A stretch of 64,000 nucleotides of DNA. It comes from Hamadaea sp. GTDB taxonomy: Bacteria > Actinomycetota > Actinomycetes > Mycobacteriales > Micromonosporaceae. The notes beneath the pieces were generated by a model. It worked only from the letters and a program-made list of their open reading frames with translations. It made no database searches and had not been told where the DNA came from. Below, in pieces: positions 1-8,606 of this stretch (the stretch's first letter is position 1; each line of letters opens with the position of its first letter). The position numbers were made by a program, and so were the translations under genes. The DNA lies in the NCBI RefSeq assembly GCF_013362815.1, contig NZ_JABFVK010000015.1, positions 124,001 through 188,000 of the forward strand, read 5' to 3'.

Positions 1-209
1 TGCCCGAAGCTCAGCAGCCCCGTACGCCCGAACAGCAGGTCGTATCCGGTGGCGAGACCGCCGAAGAGCAGGCACAACGCGAGAAGTTGCAGGGTTCCCG
101 GGCTGTTCAGCGGCCCGTCGAAGACGCCGGGGATGCCGACTCCGGCGTACGGGAGCAAGGCGAGGACGGCGACCGCGCCGAAGGGCCAGTATCTGCGCAG
201 GTAGGTCAT
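1..209 (-). CDS. livM: LivM-type ABC permease, N-terminal part only
   Basis: Partial gene running off the left edge; the first 69 codons are visible from an ATG at 209. It should be the second inner-membrane permease of the importer encoded to its right. The visible part has a short basic N-terminus, a hydrophobic first segment and then the GYDLLFGRTGLLSFG stretch typical of LivM-type permeases of the branched-chain amino acid ABC family. The start overlaps the livH stop by ATGA, so the two are translationally coupled. Family assignment is firm from that motif; the substrate cannot be told. Confidence 0.85.
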   Translation of the reverse strand, partial: MTYLRRYWPFGAVAVLALLPYAGVGIPGVFDGPLNSPGTLQLLALCLLFGGLATGYDLLFGRTGLLSFG

Positions 210-1057
210 GCTTGCCTCGCTTGCCGCCGGGTGAGCAGGACGATCGCGAGCAGCGCCACGGCGCATACGTCGCCCGCTCCGGCTGAGCCGTAGTAGTTCA
301 CGAACTGCTGGAGCAGGCCCACGGCGACCGCGGCGACGGCCGAGCCCGTGATGGAGCCCATTCCGCCGATGACGACCACGATGAAGGCGAAGATCAGCAA
401 AGAAGCGCCGCCGGTGGGCGACACCGACTCGAAGTAGACCCCGCCGAGCGCCCCGGCAAGCCCGGCCGCCGCACCGCCGATCGCGAAGACGAGCGTGAAC
501 GCCTTCCGGACGTCGATGCCCAGCGCGGTCACCATCTCCCGGTTCTCCACGCCGGCCCGGATGATCAGGCCATAGCGGGTCCACCGCAGGAAGGCGAGCA
601 GCGCCGCGAGTACGACGACCGCACCCGCGATGAGCAGCAGCGACTTGACCGGGACCCGCGCGCCGAGGAAGCCCACGACTTGTTGCGTCCACTTGGGACT
701 GGGGAAGATGCGGGCGTCCGGGCTGAACAACGCCTGGAACAACGCCACTCCGGCGAGCGACAACCCGACGGTGACGAGTACCTGGGCGATCGTGCGCTTG
801 TAGAGGGGCCGGATCATGACCAACTCGACGAGCGCGGCGACTCCCGCCCCGGCCAGTACGCCGGCCACGACTCCCCCGGCGAACCCCACTTTCGGCGTCG
901 CCCAATAAGCGGCGTACGCACCGACGGTGAGGAACCAGCCGTGCGCGAAGTTGAGGACGTCGGCCAGCCCGAACACGAGCGACAGACCCGACGCGATCAG
1001 GAAGTACAGCGCCGACAGACCGAGCCCAGTCACCGCCAGCAGAACCACAGTGCTCAT
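206..1057 (-). CDS. livH: LivH-type branched-chain amino acid ABC transporter permease
   Basis: A 283-residue, almost wholly hydrophobic protein with the usual LivH layout: a hydrophobic N-terminus, the FGLADVLNFAHG motif near residue 30, and about eight membrane segments. It forms the membrane channel with LivM, driven by the LivF and LivG ATPases. The ATG at 1057 overlaps the livF stop by four bases and its own stop overlaps the livM start, so it sits in a fully coupled leftward operon. The family (HAAT importers) also includes urea and amide transporters, so branched-chain amino acids are the default guess, not a proven substrate. Confidence 0.9.
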   Translation of the reverse strand: MSTVVLLAVTGLGLSALYFLIASGLSLVFGLADVLNFAHGWFLTVGAYAAYWATPKVGFAGGVVAGVLAGAGVAALVELVMIRPLYKRTIAQVLVTVGLSLAGVALFQALFSPDARIFPSPKWTQQVVGFLGARVPVKSLLLIAGAVVVLAALLAFLRWTRYGLIIRAGVENREMVTALGIDVRKAFTLVFAIGGAAAGLAGALGGVYFESVSPTGGASLLIFAFIVVVIGGMGSITGSAVAAVAVGLLQQFVNYYGSAGAGDVCAVALLAIVLLTRRQARQA

Positions 1058-1752
1058 GAGTGACTCCCGACGCCCAAGAGGGATTTCGTCAGGTCGTGAT
1101 CGCTGAGCAGCTCCGATGCGCCACCGGTCCAGGCGACCTGGCCCGCAGCGAGGACCACCGCGTCACCCGCCAATCGGCGTACGACTGCTAGATTCTGCTC
1201 CACCAGCAGGATCGGGACGCGGACCGCGACCCGCGCGAGCGCGTCCGCCACCTCCGTGACCACCTTGGGGGCCAGGCCCTTCGTGGGCTCGTCCACGAGC
1301 AGCAGCCGGTTCTCGGTGAGCAGCACGCGGCCCAGGGCGAGCATCTGCTGCTGTCCGCCCGACAGCGAGCCGGCCCTCTGGCTCGCGCGTTTCTTCAGCT
1401 CCGGGAACAGTTCGAAGACCAACTCGTACGCCGAATTCTTGGTGCGTTCGGCCAGCCGGAGATTCTCGGCGACCGTCAACCCCGCGAAGACGCAGCGGTC
1501 CTCCGGCACGTAACCGAGTCCTTTCTGGACCAGTTCGTGGGTGCGGCGACCCAGGATGTCGGCCCCGTCGAAGGTCACCGAACCGATGCCGGGCGCGAGC
1601 CCGAGGATGGCGCGCAGAGTAGTGGTCTTGCCGACGCCGTTGCGGCCGAGCAGCACGGTCACGCCGGTCGGCGCGACGTCGAAGGAGACGCCTTGCAGGA
1701 TGCTGAGCCCCGACAGCACGACGTTCAGGTCGCGCACCTGGAGGATGCTCAT
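1054..1752 (-). CDS. livF: LivF-type ABC transporter ATP-binding protein
   Basis: A 232-residue nucleotide-binding subunit that energises the importer on the cytoplasmic face. Visible motifs: Walker A GRNGVGKT at residues 36-43, signature LSGGQ at 130-134, Walker B LLLVDEP at 150-156, followed by the H-loop region. Length is normal for LivF. An in-frame start lies further upstream, but the ATG at 1752 gives the canonical MSILQVRDLNV start and overlaps the livG stop by ATGA, which decides it. Pairs with LivG as a heterodimeric ATPase. Confidence 0.92.
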   Translation of the reverse strand: MSILQVRDLNVVLSGLSILQGVSFDVAPTGVTVLLGRNGVGKTTTLRAILGLAPGIGSVTFDGADILGRRTHELVQKGLGYVPEDRCVFAGLTVAENLRLAERTKNSAYELVFELFPELKKRASQRAGSLSGGQQQMLALGRVLLTENRLLLVDEPTKGLAPKVVTEVADALARVAVRVPILLVEQNLAVVRRLAGDAVVLAAGQVAWTGGASELLSDHDLTKSLLGVGSHS

Positions 1753-2522
1753 AGCTCCTCCCCCAAGTACGCCTCCTGCACAACGGGATTGGCCATGACC
1801 ACGTCCGGGATGTCGCAAGCCAGCAGCGCGCCGTGATGCATGACGGCGAGCCGGTCGGCCAGCCCGAGGATCACTTCCATGTGGTGTTCCACCATGAGGA
1901 CCGCCCCTTGGGTGTGGCCGGTCAGCCCGCGGATCACCTCGACCAGCTCCGGGACGTCCTCGGCGGCGACCCCGGCCATCGGCTCGTCCAGCAGCATCAC
2001 TCGCGGCGAACCCGCCAGCAGCAATGCGATCTCCAGCTTCCGCTTCTCGCCGTGGGCCAGCGTTGCGGCAAGCGCTTCGCCTCGTTCAGACAGACCTACC
2101 GCGGCCAGGCATTCGTCCGCGCGCTCGGCGACTCCGCGGAACGCTTTGGTGCTGCGCCACGCTTGCAGGGATCCCCCGTCGTGAGCCTGCACCGCCAGTC
2201 GCGCGTTTTCGCGTACCGACAAAGATCCGAAGACCGACGAAGCTTGAAACGTGCGGCCCAGACCGCGTCGCGCGCGCCGATGGGGCGCGAGCCGGGTGAC
2301 GTCGTGGCCGAGGAGTTCGACGGTGCCCGCCGTGGCGGCGCGAAGGCCGCTGATCAGGTTGAACAGCGAGGTCTTACCCGCGCCGTTGGGACCGATCACG
2401 CCCAGGAACTCGCCGGCCCGCAGCTGGAGGCTCACGCCGTCGACGATCGCCGCGGTGCCGATGCGCCAGGTGAGCCCGGCGGTCGCGAGGACCGTCGGGC
2501 TTCCCGCCAGCTGGTCGGACAT
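1749..2522 (-). CDS. livG: LivG-type ABC transporter ATP-binding protein
   Basis: A 257-residue ATPase subunit. Walker A GPNGAGKT is at 44-51. The signature is the LivG variant LAHGEKR at 155-161 rather than LSGGQ, and Walker B is VMLLDEP around 176-182. The ATG at 2522 shares one base with the stop of the upstream binding-protein gene (TGATG). The frame stays open for 160 codons upstream, but that part lies inside the binding-protein gene and is not used. Second ATPase of the leftward importer operon. Confidence 0.92.
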   Translation of the reverse strand: MSDQLAGSPTVLATAGLTWRIGTAAIVDGVSLQLRAGEFLGVIGPNGAGKTSLFNLISGLRAATAGTVELLGHDVTRLAPHRRARRGLGRTFQASSVFGSLSVRENARLAVQAHDGGSLQAWRSTKAFRGVAERADECLAAVGLSERGEALAATLAHGEKRKLEIALLLAGSPRVMLLDEPMAGVAAEDVPELVEVIRGLTGHTQGAVLMVEHHMEVILGLADRLAVMHHGALLACDIPDVVMANPVVQEAYLGEEL

Positions 2523-3718
2523 CAGGACTTCATCGCCGCAGCGGGCGGCGCGCAGTCCTGCGGGGCGACCGCCTTGATCAGCTCCGGCTGACCGTCCGCA
2601 CCGAACTTGACCTGGAACATCGGCTGCAGCAGCGCATGGTCCTCGGCCCGGATGGTGAGCTTGCCCTTGACGCCGTCGAAGCTGTACCCCTCCAGGGCCT
2701 TGATCTGCTTCTCGACGTCGTCGCCGCCCTCGGCGATGGCCCGCACGATCATCTGCGCGGCGGTGAAACCGTCCGGGTGGAACAGGTCCAGCGGGCCGCC
2801 GACCTTCTCCCGGGCCGCCTTCGCGACCGCGTTCTCGTTCGCGCCGGTGGTCGCGCCGTCGAAGAAGTGCGAGAGGAACGAGATCTTGCCGCCCGCCGCG
2901 CCGAAGGTCGGCCAGGTGGACTTCTGGTCCAGACCCGTGACCACCTGGGTCGACCCGAGGACGCCCTGCTGGTCGAGCGCCTGCCACATCGCGCTGGCGG
3001 TGGTGCCCGCCCACGCGACGAAGACGAGATCGGCCTTGGCGTTCTTCGCCTGCACCGCCGCCGGGGTGAAGTCGGTCGCGGTGGCCGGGACGAGGATGCT
3101 GCTCACGGTCGCGCCCGCGCCGCCGATGACCGCCTTCACGGCCGCCTCGTTGGCCTTGCCGAACGCGCTGTCCTGCGCGAAGACCAGCACCTTCTTGCCG
3201 GTCGCGTCGCCGACGAAGGACTTTGCGGTCAGCACGTCCTGGTACGACTGCCGACCGGAGCGGAACGTGTATCGGTTGACCCCGGTCACGCCATCGGTGG
3301 CGGCCGGGCCGGAGACGAAGAGCACCTTGTTCTGCGCGGCGATCGGGGCGACCTGCAACGCGACCCCGGAGGCCGTCGACCCGGCGAGGATCTTGACGCC
3401 CTTGCCGATCATGTCCTTGGCCGCCGACACCGCCTTGTTCGGGTCGCCCGCGTCATCGGCCTCGGAGACCTCGACGGTCCGCCCGTTGACCTTGCCCGTG
3501 CCGTTCGTCGCGTACGCCAGACCGGCGGTGAATCCGGCCTTGTACTGCTGGCCGTAGCTGGCCAATGCGCCGGACTGCGAGTACACCAGACCGACCTTGA
3601 TCGGGGCGTTCTGGTCACCCGAGGCGGCGTCCTGCGGGCTGGAGCAGCCCACAGCCGCGGCGGCGACGGCCAGCACTGCGGCCGCAGTAAGCGACCGCCG
3701 CGTATAAGTAGCGCTCAT
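2522..3718 (-). CDS. ABC transporter substrate-binding lipoprotein (Liv type)
   Basis: A 398-residue periplasmic-binding-protein type I of the branched-chain amino acid family, tethered outside the membrane as a lipoprotein and delivering substrate to LivHM. The signal peptide has two arginines at 7-8, a hydrophobic core and a lipobox-like AAVGC with Cys25. Mature-part hallmarks are an early IKVGLVYSQSGALASYG stretch and a GDPNKAVSAAKDMI helix. First gene of the leftward operon (SBP-livG-livF-livH-livM). The ATG at 3718 is preferred because it starts the signal peptide directly; an upstream extension in the same frame has no such features. Substrate unknown: this clade binds amino acids, amides or aromatic acids. 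Confidence 0.88.
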   Translation of the reverse strand: MSATYTRRSLTAAAVLAVAAAAVGCSSPQDAASGDQNAPIKVGLVYSQSGALASYGQQYKAGFTAGLAYATNGTGKVNGRTVEVSEADDAGDPNKAVSAAKDMIGKGVKILAGSTASGVALQVAPIAAQNKVLFVSGPAATDGVTGVNRYTFRSGRQSYQDVLTAKSFVGDATGKKVLVFAQDSAFGKANEAAVKAVIGGAGATVSSILVPATATDFTPAAVQAKNAKADLVFVAWAGTTASAMWQALDQQGVLGSTQVVTGLDQKSTWPTFGAAGGKISFLSHFFDGATTGANENAVAKAAREKVGGPLDLFHPDGFTAAQMIVRAIAEGGDDVEKQIKALEGYSFDGVKGKLTIRAEDHALLQPMFQVKFGADGQPELIKAVAPQDCAPPAAAMKS

Positions 3719-3721
3719 CAG

Positions 3722-3799
3722 CGTCTCCAGCACTGTTACAGGGATGTTGCCCGGAGACGTTAGGTGGGCGGCGGCGGCCCCACTATGTGGGCCGCCGAC
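3722..3799 (-). terminator. Hairpin between the cell-wall gene and the ABC operon
   Basis: CGGCGGCCCCAC at 3772-3783 pairs with GTGGGCCGCCG at 3787-3797 across a TAT loop, with one bulged C. There is no U tract. It lies six bases past the stop of the leftward cell-wall gene and probably ends that transcript. A second, weaker inverted repeat (CGTCTCC 3722-3728, GGAGACG 3753-3759) lies in the leader of the binding-protein gene. Confidence 0.5.
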
Positions 3800-3804
3800 A
3801 TAAC

Positions 3805-4818
3805 TCAGTACATGGAGAGGTGGACGTGATTCTGGTGCTCGGCCGCCGCCCCGCAGCAACCGCTGTAGTTGTGCCAGCCGACGCCGGGCGTCCAGATCAT
3901 CCGGTACCAGATGACGTAGAGGACCCCGAGCGCTCTCGCGTTCTGGATGAAGAACGCCGCCAGTTTGTCGCCGTAGATGCGTTCGGACGAATTGGGCACA
4001 CCTGAGAATCCGCCCACACTGACCGAGAAGTCACAGGCCCGGCCCTTGGGGTGTTCACCCCAGCTCTGCGTACGCCAGCACTTCGTGAAGCGTGTGAAAC
4101 CGACGCGTCTCGCCTCGTCGTAGGCGTGGTTCGTCCGCGGCGTGATCTTGCCGCCCGTACCCGTCGGGTCCTTCACAGTCGCGCCTTCCGACGGCAGGCT
4201 CCCGTCGGCGTTACGCCTCGTCGGGATCGCCTTCGGAGCCGGGAGCTTGAGCCAGCCGGTCGCGGCTTTGCGGCCGCCCGACTTCGACAGCGTCAGCTCC
4301 AGCGCGTCCAGCCGCTTCTTCATCTCGGCCTTCTGCGCCTTCTGGATGGTCGCCTCGGCGTCGATGGCTTCCTTGTCGGCTGTCGCCTTCGCCTCGAGCC
4401 GGGTCAGCCGGCGCAACGACTCGTCTTCGCGGTAGGTCATCTCCTCCAGCATCGTCGCCCGTTCGAGGAACGAGTCGGAGGTGGAGGCCGACAACATCGC
4501 GCCGATCGTGGTGAGCCGCCCGTTCGTGTACGCCTCCACCGCGATCGCGGCGACTTCCTTGCGCAGCGGCCCGAGTTCGGCGTTGACCTGGGCCAGCTCC
4601 TTCTGGAGCCGGACCTGCTTGGTCTGGGACACCTCGAGGGCTTCCTGCGCCTCGAGGTAGCCCCGCGACGCCGCCTCGATGTTCTGGATCAACTGCGTCG
4701 CATTGCCACCCTCGTCGGGTTCGGCGTACGCGTTGTCCGGAGTGACGAACAACGTCACGGCCACGACGAGCGCCAGCAGCGGCGCCAGCCATCGACGTGG
4801 AGGTGCCGTCAGAGTCAC
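3805..4818 (-). CDS. Secreted coiled-coil protein with C-terminal peptidase-like (ARB-07466-type) domain
   Basis: A 337-residue exported protein starting at GTG 4818 with GGAAGGGA upstream. Residues 1-32 form a signal peptide (cleavage after AYA). Residues about 40-185 are a charged, heptad-like coiled coil resembling the N-terminus of CwlO/RipA-type peptidoglycan hydrolases. After a linker, residues about 215-337 carry GRACDFSV and NHVHLSMY, a metal-site-like pattern (His/Asp near GRxCDF and HxH) found in D-Ala-D-Ala carboxypeptidase-like folds of the ARB-07466/VldE group. No NlpC/P60 Cys-His domain is present. Likely acts at the cell wall; catalytic activity is inferred only from the fold signature. 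Confidence 0.75.
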   Translation of the reverse strand: MTLTAPPRRWLAPLLALVVAVTLFVTPDNAYAEPDEGGNATQLIQNIEAASRGYLEAQEALEVSQTKQVRLQKELAQVNAELGPLRKEVAAIAVEAYTNGRLTTIGAMLSASTSDSFLERATMLEEMTYREDESLRRLTRLEAKATADKEAIDAEATIQKAQKAEMKKRLDALELTLSKSGGRKAATGWLKLPAPKAIPTRRNADGSLPSEGATVKDPTGTGGKITPRTNHAYDEARRVGFTRFTKCWRTQSWGEHPKGRACDFSVSVGGFSGVPNSSERIYGDKLAAFFIQNARALGVLYVIWYRMIWTPGVGWHNYSGCCGAAAEHQNHVHLSMY

Positions 4819-4920
4819 GGTCGGTCCCTTCCATCACCGCAGGTGGGGGGTCACCTGACGGGGAAACCGCCGGACAGCGTACCCGACCGCGCTGGGTGCC
4901 TGGCAGTCCCAGATCGCTCG

Positions 4921-5742
4921 TCAGGCCGTCACCCAATGTGACGGAAGTCCGTCGATGAGAGCCTTCCGGAGCAGTTCACTGCTGATTTGATCGCGCGCGC
5001 CGAGCAGCCCCGTCCGGCCGTCCCCGACGACATATTCCGTGCCGTCCAAGCGACGAACGACACCTCCGGCCTCGCGGACGATCAGTGCGCCCGCGGCGTG
5101 GTCCCACGGCAGGCTGCGCCAGAAGAGGGCGAACTCCTCGCCGCCCGTCACGAGGTGGCGGTATTCATGGGCGGCGCAATGGAAACCGGGCAGCGCCGCG
5201 CCCAACTCGGGCAGTCCGGCCTCGACGCGCTCGCGGACGGCATCCGGGAGGAACCGGGTCAAGACGCCACCCCGGAGCTCACCGATGGTCAGCGGGTCGG
5301 TGCCCATCCGCGTACGCACACCGTCCACATAGGTCCCTGAACCCGCTTCGGCGACGGTGATCACGTCGGGCACCGGTTCGTAGATCACGCCGAGCACCGG
5401 CCGGCCCGAACGGACCAGCGAGACCATGATCCCGAACGGCTCCCGGCCACTGGCGAAGTTGCTGGTCCCGTCGATCGGGTCGATCACCCACACGGGTTCG
5501 TCGCCGGCCAGCCGATCCAGTACGCCCGGATCCGCCGCCGCCGCTTCCTCGCCGACGATCCCGGCGTCGGGCAGCAGCGCCGCCAACCGTTTCGCCAGCA
5601 ACACCTCGCTCGCCCGGTCCGCCACGGTCACGATCTCCCCGGGCGACTTCTCCTCGATCTCGCCGACGGCCAGCGCCCGGAACTTCGGGAGCACGACCTC
5701 CTCAGCGACCTCACGAACGATCGTTTCGACCTGCTCCAGCAT
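4921..5742 (-). CDS. Inositol monophosphatase family protein
   Basis: A 273-residue Mg-dependent phosphatase of the IMPase/FIG superfamily. Metal-binding motifs are present in order: GEE at 64-66, DPIDGTSNF from 88, and WDHAAGALIVREAGG from 213. The ATG at 5742 is chosen over an upstream one because GGGAGGGG lies directly before it. Such actinobacterial enzymes act on inositol phosphate, histidinol phosphate or related sugar phosphates, and the sequence alone does not say which. Divergent from the small lipoprotein gene starting 33 bases away, so the two share a promoter region. Confidence 0.88.
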   Translation of the reverse strand: MLEQVETIVREVAEEVVLPKFRALAVGEIEEKSPGEIVTVADRASEVLLAKRLAALLPDAGIVGEEAAAADPGVLDRLAGDEPVWVIDPIDGTSNFASGREPFGIMVSLVRSGRPVLGVIYEPVPDVITVAEAGSGTYVDGVRTRMGTDPLTIGELRGGVLTRFLPDAVRERVEAGLPELGAALPGFHCAAHEYRHLVTGGEEFALFWRSLPWDHAAGALIVREAGGVVRRLDGTEYVVGDGRTGLLGARDQISSELLRKALIDGLPSHWVTA

Positions 5743-5774
5743 GCTTTCGCACCCCTCCCGCCGATTCGCCGAAT

Positions 5775-6137
5775 ATGATCGCAGACATGATCGCAACGCT
5801 GCGCCGCGGTTCCCGTTGGACGGCCGCCGCCCTGCTCACTCTGGGTCTGGCCGGCCCCGCGACGCTCGCCGGGTGCTCCGCCGAGAACGCGTCGGCCAAC
5901 TGCGCCAGCACGAGCGAATGCACGATCACCTTCCAGCGCAACGCGGACAAGGCCAAAGTCTCCGTGCTCGGCGTCGACATCTCCGTGGTGAGCGCCACCG
6001 ACGACTCGGTGACGCTGGCCGTGGGCGGTCAGCAGGTCACCGTGAAGCGGGACGCCTCCGCCAGTGTCGGGAGCCTGACGGTCAACCTGACCTCCATCAG
6101 CGACTCGGAGATCGTCGTCAAAGTCACCCGCTCCTGA
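5775..6137 (+). CDS. Small secreted lipoprotein of unknown function
   Basis: A 120-residue protein with a signal peptide and lipobox LAGC (Cys34 from the first ATG). Two starts are possible, ATG 5775 and ATG 5787; the second puts the basic stretch nearer the N-terminus and is as likely. The mature part is about 85 residues, with a short Cys pair and alternating beta-like segments. No known domain recognised. It faces the IMPase-like gene divergently and is followed by about 295 bases without a gene. Confidence 0.7.
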   Translation: MIADMIATLRRGSRWTAAALLTLGLAGPATLAGCSAENASANCASTSECTITFQRNADKAKVSVLGVDISVVSATDDSVTLAVGGQQVTVKRDASASVGSLTVNLTSISDSEIVVKVTRS

Positions 6138-6432
6138 CGCCGTCCTCCCTCGCCCCTCACCCCCGTCCCGCCCCCGCCTTTCCGCCCAACTCCCTTTCCG
6201 CGCGATTTTTCCGCGCGATCATGAACTAATCGGGGTGATCAACGGCGTTTCCGCATGAGCGTGGCACGGCTATCGGGTGATCGACTCCCTCCATACATGA
6301 TCGATTCCCCAAAACATGAACTCTGGCGGCGTGGCGGGTGTGCGGATCTGCGGGCACCGCGTACCGTGTCCAAGGAAGCGTCGGCGTCATCTCCCCGTCG
6401 GCGTCGGTCCGCTCAGGGGACGGAGGCAAGCG
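6138..6432. other. Intergenic region upstream of sepH with GATC-rich motifs
   Basis: 295 bases without a supported gene. It begins with a pyrimidine-rich tract (6140-6215), then holds four GATC sites at 6218-6304: GATCATGAAC, GGTGATCAACG, GGGTGATCGACTCCC and CATGATCGATTCCCC. The last two are partial inverted copies of each other. These resemble pieces of the GATC-ended repeats found elsewhere in the window. The sepH promoter presumably lies at the right-hand end. Confidence 0.5.
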
Positions 6433-7431
6433 ATGCGGCCAGTGCGGTTCGTCGCCCTCTCCGAGGACGGCCAGGCTCTTGTTCTCGCAGACGAGGTCGG
6501 CCGTCTCCTTGCGTTGCCCATCGACGACCGGGTCTCCGGCGCACTGAACGCCGAGCGTACGGGTCCGACCGCGACGCTGACCGTCGCCGCTGGACAGATC
6601 GACGGCAGTGCCGCTCTGTCCCCTCGCGACATTCAGGCTCGTATTCGCGGCGGCGAAAGCGCCGACGACGTCGCACGCGTTGCCGGAGTTCCGGTCGACC
6701 GCGTACTGCGGTATGCCGGTCCCGTTCTCCAGGAGCGGGCGATGCTGGCTCAGCACGCCCGGCGTACCAGGCTCAAGACCACTGACCGGAGTCTGTCCGG
6801 GTCGCTCGCCGAGGTCGTCGACGCTCGGCTGGCCCAGCACGGGGTGGACGCCGAGAAGATCTCCTGGGACGCGTACCGGCGCGAGGACGGCACGTGGCGG
6901 GTCGTCGCGACCTGGCCCAGTGGCAAGGCGACCGCGCAGGCGATCTGGGAGCTCGACAAGACTCGTCAGTCCGTCACGCCGTACGACGACATGGCGCAGT
7001 ACCTCTGCGCCGACCGGACCGCCGCGCCCGATGCGCCGCCGACCCGGGGCGAGACCTCGCGCGGCGGGCACGGGCTGCCGGCCACCGCCGACGCCGGTCG
7101 CCGTCCCAGCCGCGACCCGATTCGGGCCGGACGAGACGCCCTGGTCGCGGCGCTCGACCGGCCGGGTTCGCCGGGCCGAGGCCTGGACACTCCGGGCGAA
7201 CGGCGTACGGTCGTCGGCGGCGCAGCCGCGATGATCGGTGGCCAGGGCACGGCGTTCGACGACGAGCCCGACGCGCCGAAGGAAGTTCCCGCGGTTCCGT
7301 CGCTGGCCGTGTTGCGCCCACGCCGGGCATCCGCAGCCGCGGAAGGCACCGGCGAGAAGCCTCGCAAGCGCCTGCCGAGCTGGGACGACGTGCTGTTCGG
7401 CGGAGCGCCCGCCGCCCGCGAATCCTCCTGA
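6433..7431 (+). CDS. sepH: Cell division protein SepH
   Basis: A 332-residue protein of the DUF3071/SepH family, an actinobacterial FtsZ-assembly regulator acting at future septa. The N-terminal domain begins MRPVRFVALSEDGQALVLAD. Residues 63-95 form a helix-turn-helix-like segment (LSPRDIQARI...DDVARVAGVPVDRV). A long charged, probably disordered linker follows, and the conserved C-terminal peptide LPSWDDVLFG lies near 314-323. That N-domain plus short C-terminal motif is the family hallmark. ATG 6433 has GGAGG about 9 bases upstream; an earlier in-frame ATG (6316) would add an unrelated Arg-rich leader and is rejected. Confidence 0.93.
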   Translation: MRPVRFVALSEDGQALVLADEVGRLLALPIDDRVSGALNAERTGPTATLTVAAGQIDGSAALSPRDIQARIRGGESADDVARVAGVPVDRVLRYAGPVLQERAMLAQHARRTRLKTTDRSLSGSLAEVVDARLAQHGVDAEKISWDAYRREDGTWRVVATWPSGKATAQAIWELDKTRQSVTPYDDMAQYLCADRTAAPDAPPTRGETSRGGHGLPATADAGRRPSRDPIRAGRDALVAALDRPGSPGRGLDTPGERRTVVGGAAAMIGGQGTAFDDEPDAPKEVPAVPSLAVLRPRRASAAAEGTGEKPRKRLPSWDDVLFGGAPAARESS

Positions 7432-7509
7432 CGCTCGCAGTTCCCGACGCCACGCGCGCAGTTCCCGACGCGGAGCACGGCGCGTTCGCGCATGGCCGCG
7501 CGGATACCT

Positions 7510-7568
7510 GCAGATCACGGTTATGCGGCCTAAAACCGCCCCGGATGGCATGCATAACCGTGATCTGC
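7510..7568. repeat. Family A dispersed inverted repeat, copy A1
   Basis: 59 bases with perfect 17-bp arms: GCAGATCACGGTTATGC at 7510-7526 and its reverse complement at 7552-7568. The 25-base spacer contains GCCTAAAACC. It lies between sepH and the aldo/keto reductase gene. The reverse complement of the whole element aligns end to end with copy A2. Confidence 0.9.
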
Positions 7569-7613
7569 CGCCAAAAGTGCTGAGAGGTAAGGACCGGGGA
7601 TAGGGTCGGTCCT

Positions 7614-8600
7614 ATGGAGTACACGAAACTCGGCCGGACCGGCCTGAGTGTGAGCCGGGTGTGCCTCGGCACTATGAACTTCGGCCCCAAGACCACCGAG
7701 CCCGACAGCTACACGATCATGGATCGCGCGCTGGAGCTGGGCGTCAACTTCTTCGACACGGCGGACGTGTACGGCTGGAAGACCGGTGAGGGTGTCACCG
7801 AGCAGATCATCGGGCGCTGGTTCGCCACCGGTGGCGGTCGCCGGGACAAAGTCGTCCTGGCCACCAAGGTCTACGGCAAGATGAGCGACTGGCCCAACGA
7901 CTCCGGCCTGTCCGCCCGGCACATCGTCAAGGCGTGTGACGAGTCGTTGCGGCGTATGCAGACCGACTACATCGACCTCTACCAGATGCACCACGTCGAC
8001 CGGTCGACGCCGTGGGACGAGATCTGGCAGGCGATGTCCACATTGGTGCAAGCCGGCAAGGTCCTCTACGTCGGCTCGTCCAACTTCGCAGGCTGGCACC
8101 TCGGGCTCGCCCAGGCGTCGGCGAAGGAGCACGGCCTCCTCGGGCTCGTCTCCGAGCAGTGCATCTACAACTTGTTCGAGCGTACGGTCGAACTCGAAGT
8201 GGTTCCGGCGGCGCAGCACTACGGCATCGGCATCATCCCGTGGTCGCCGCTGCACGGCGGGGCGCTCTCCGGCATGCTGCGCAAGCAGGCCACCGGGGAC
8301 GCCGCTCGGGTCAACGAAGGCCGGGCCAGTGATGCGGCCACCGCCAACCGGGAGACGATCGAGGCGTACGAGAAACTCGCCGAGCAGCTCGAGGTGGATG
8401 CGGCGAATCTCGCCCTGGCCTGGTTGCTGTCCCGGCCCGGGGTCACCGCGCCCATCATCGGCCCGCGTACGCAGGCCCAGTTGGACTCGGCGGTCGGCGC
8501 GCTCGACGTCACGCTGTCGTCGGAGACGCTGGCCCGGCTGAACGAGCTCTTCCCACCGGTGGGCAAGGGCGGCCCCGGCCCCGAAGCGTGGGCCTGGTAA
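7614..8600 (+). CDS. Aldo/keto reductase
   Basis: A 328-residue NAD(P)H-dependent oxidoreductase of the AKR superfamily (TIM barrel). The catalytic tetrad is visible: Asp48 in FFDTADVYG, Tyr53, Lys85 in VLATKVYGKM, and His126 in LYQMHHVD. The C-terminal NADP-site SxxGPRTxxQL motif is seen as IIGPRTQAQLDSAV. The N-terminal EYTKLGRTGLSVSRVCLGTMNFG is typical of the YghZ/YajO-like group that reduces aldehydes. Stands alone between a family A repeat and the convergent thpR gene. Physiological substrate unknown. Confidence 0.92.
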   Translation: MEYTKLGRTGLSVSRVCLGTMNFGPKTTEPDSYTIMDRALELGVNFFDTADVYGWKTGEGVTEQIIGRWFATGGGRRDKVVLATKVYGKMSDWPNDSGLSARHIVKACDESLRRMQTDYIDLYQMHHVDRSTPWDEIWQAMSTLVQAGKVLYVGSSNFAGWHLGLAQASAKEHGLLGLVSEQCIYNLFERTVELEVVPAAQHYGIGIIPWSPLHGGALSGMLRKQATGDAARVNEGRASDAATANRETIEAYEKLAEQLEVDAANLALAWLLSRPGVTAPIIGPRTQAQLDSAVGALDVTLSSETLARLNELFPPVGKGGPGPEAWAW

Positions 8601-8606
8601 CTCAGG

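Noticed and set aside
4819-4920. c-di-AMP (ydaO) riboswitch before the cell-wall protein gene
   Set aside because: Such riboswitches often precede actinobacterial wall hydrolases, but only about 100 bases are available and none of the expected conserved core was seen.
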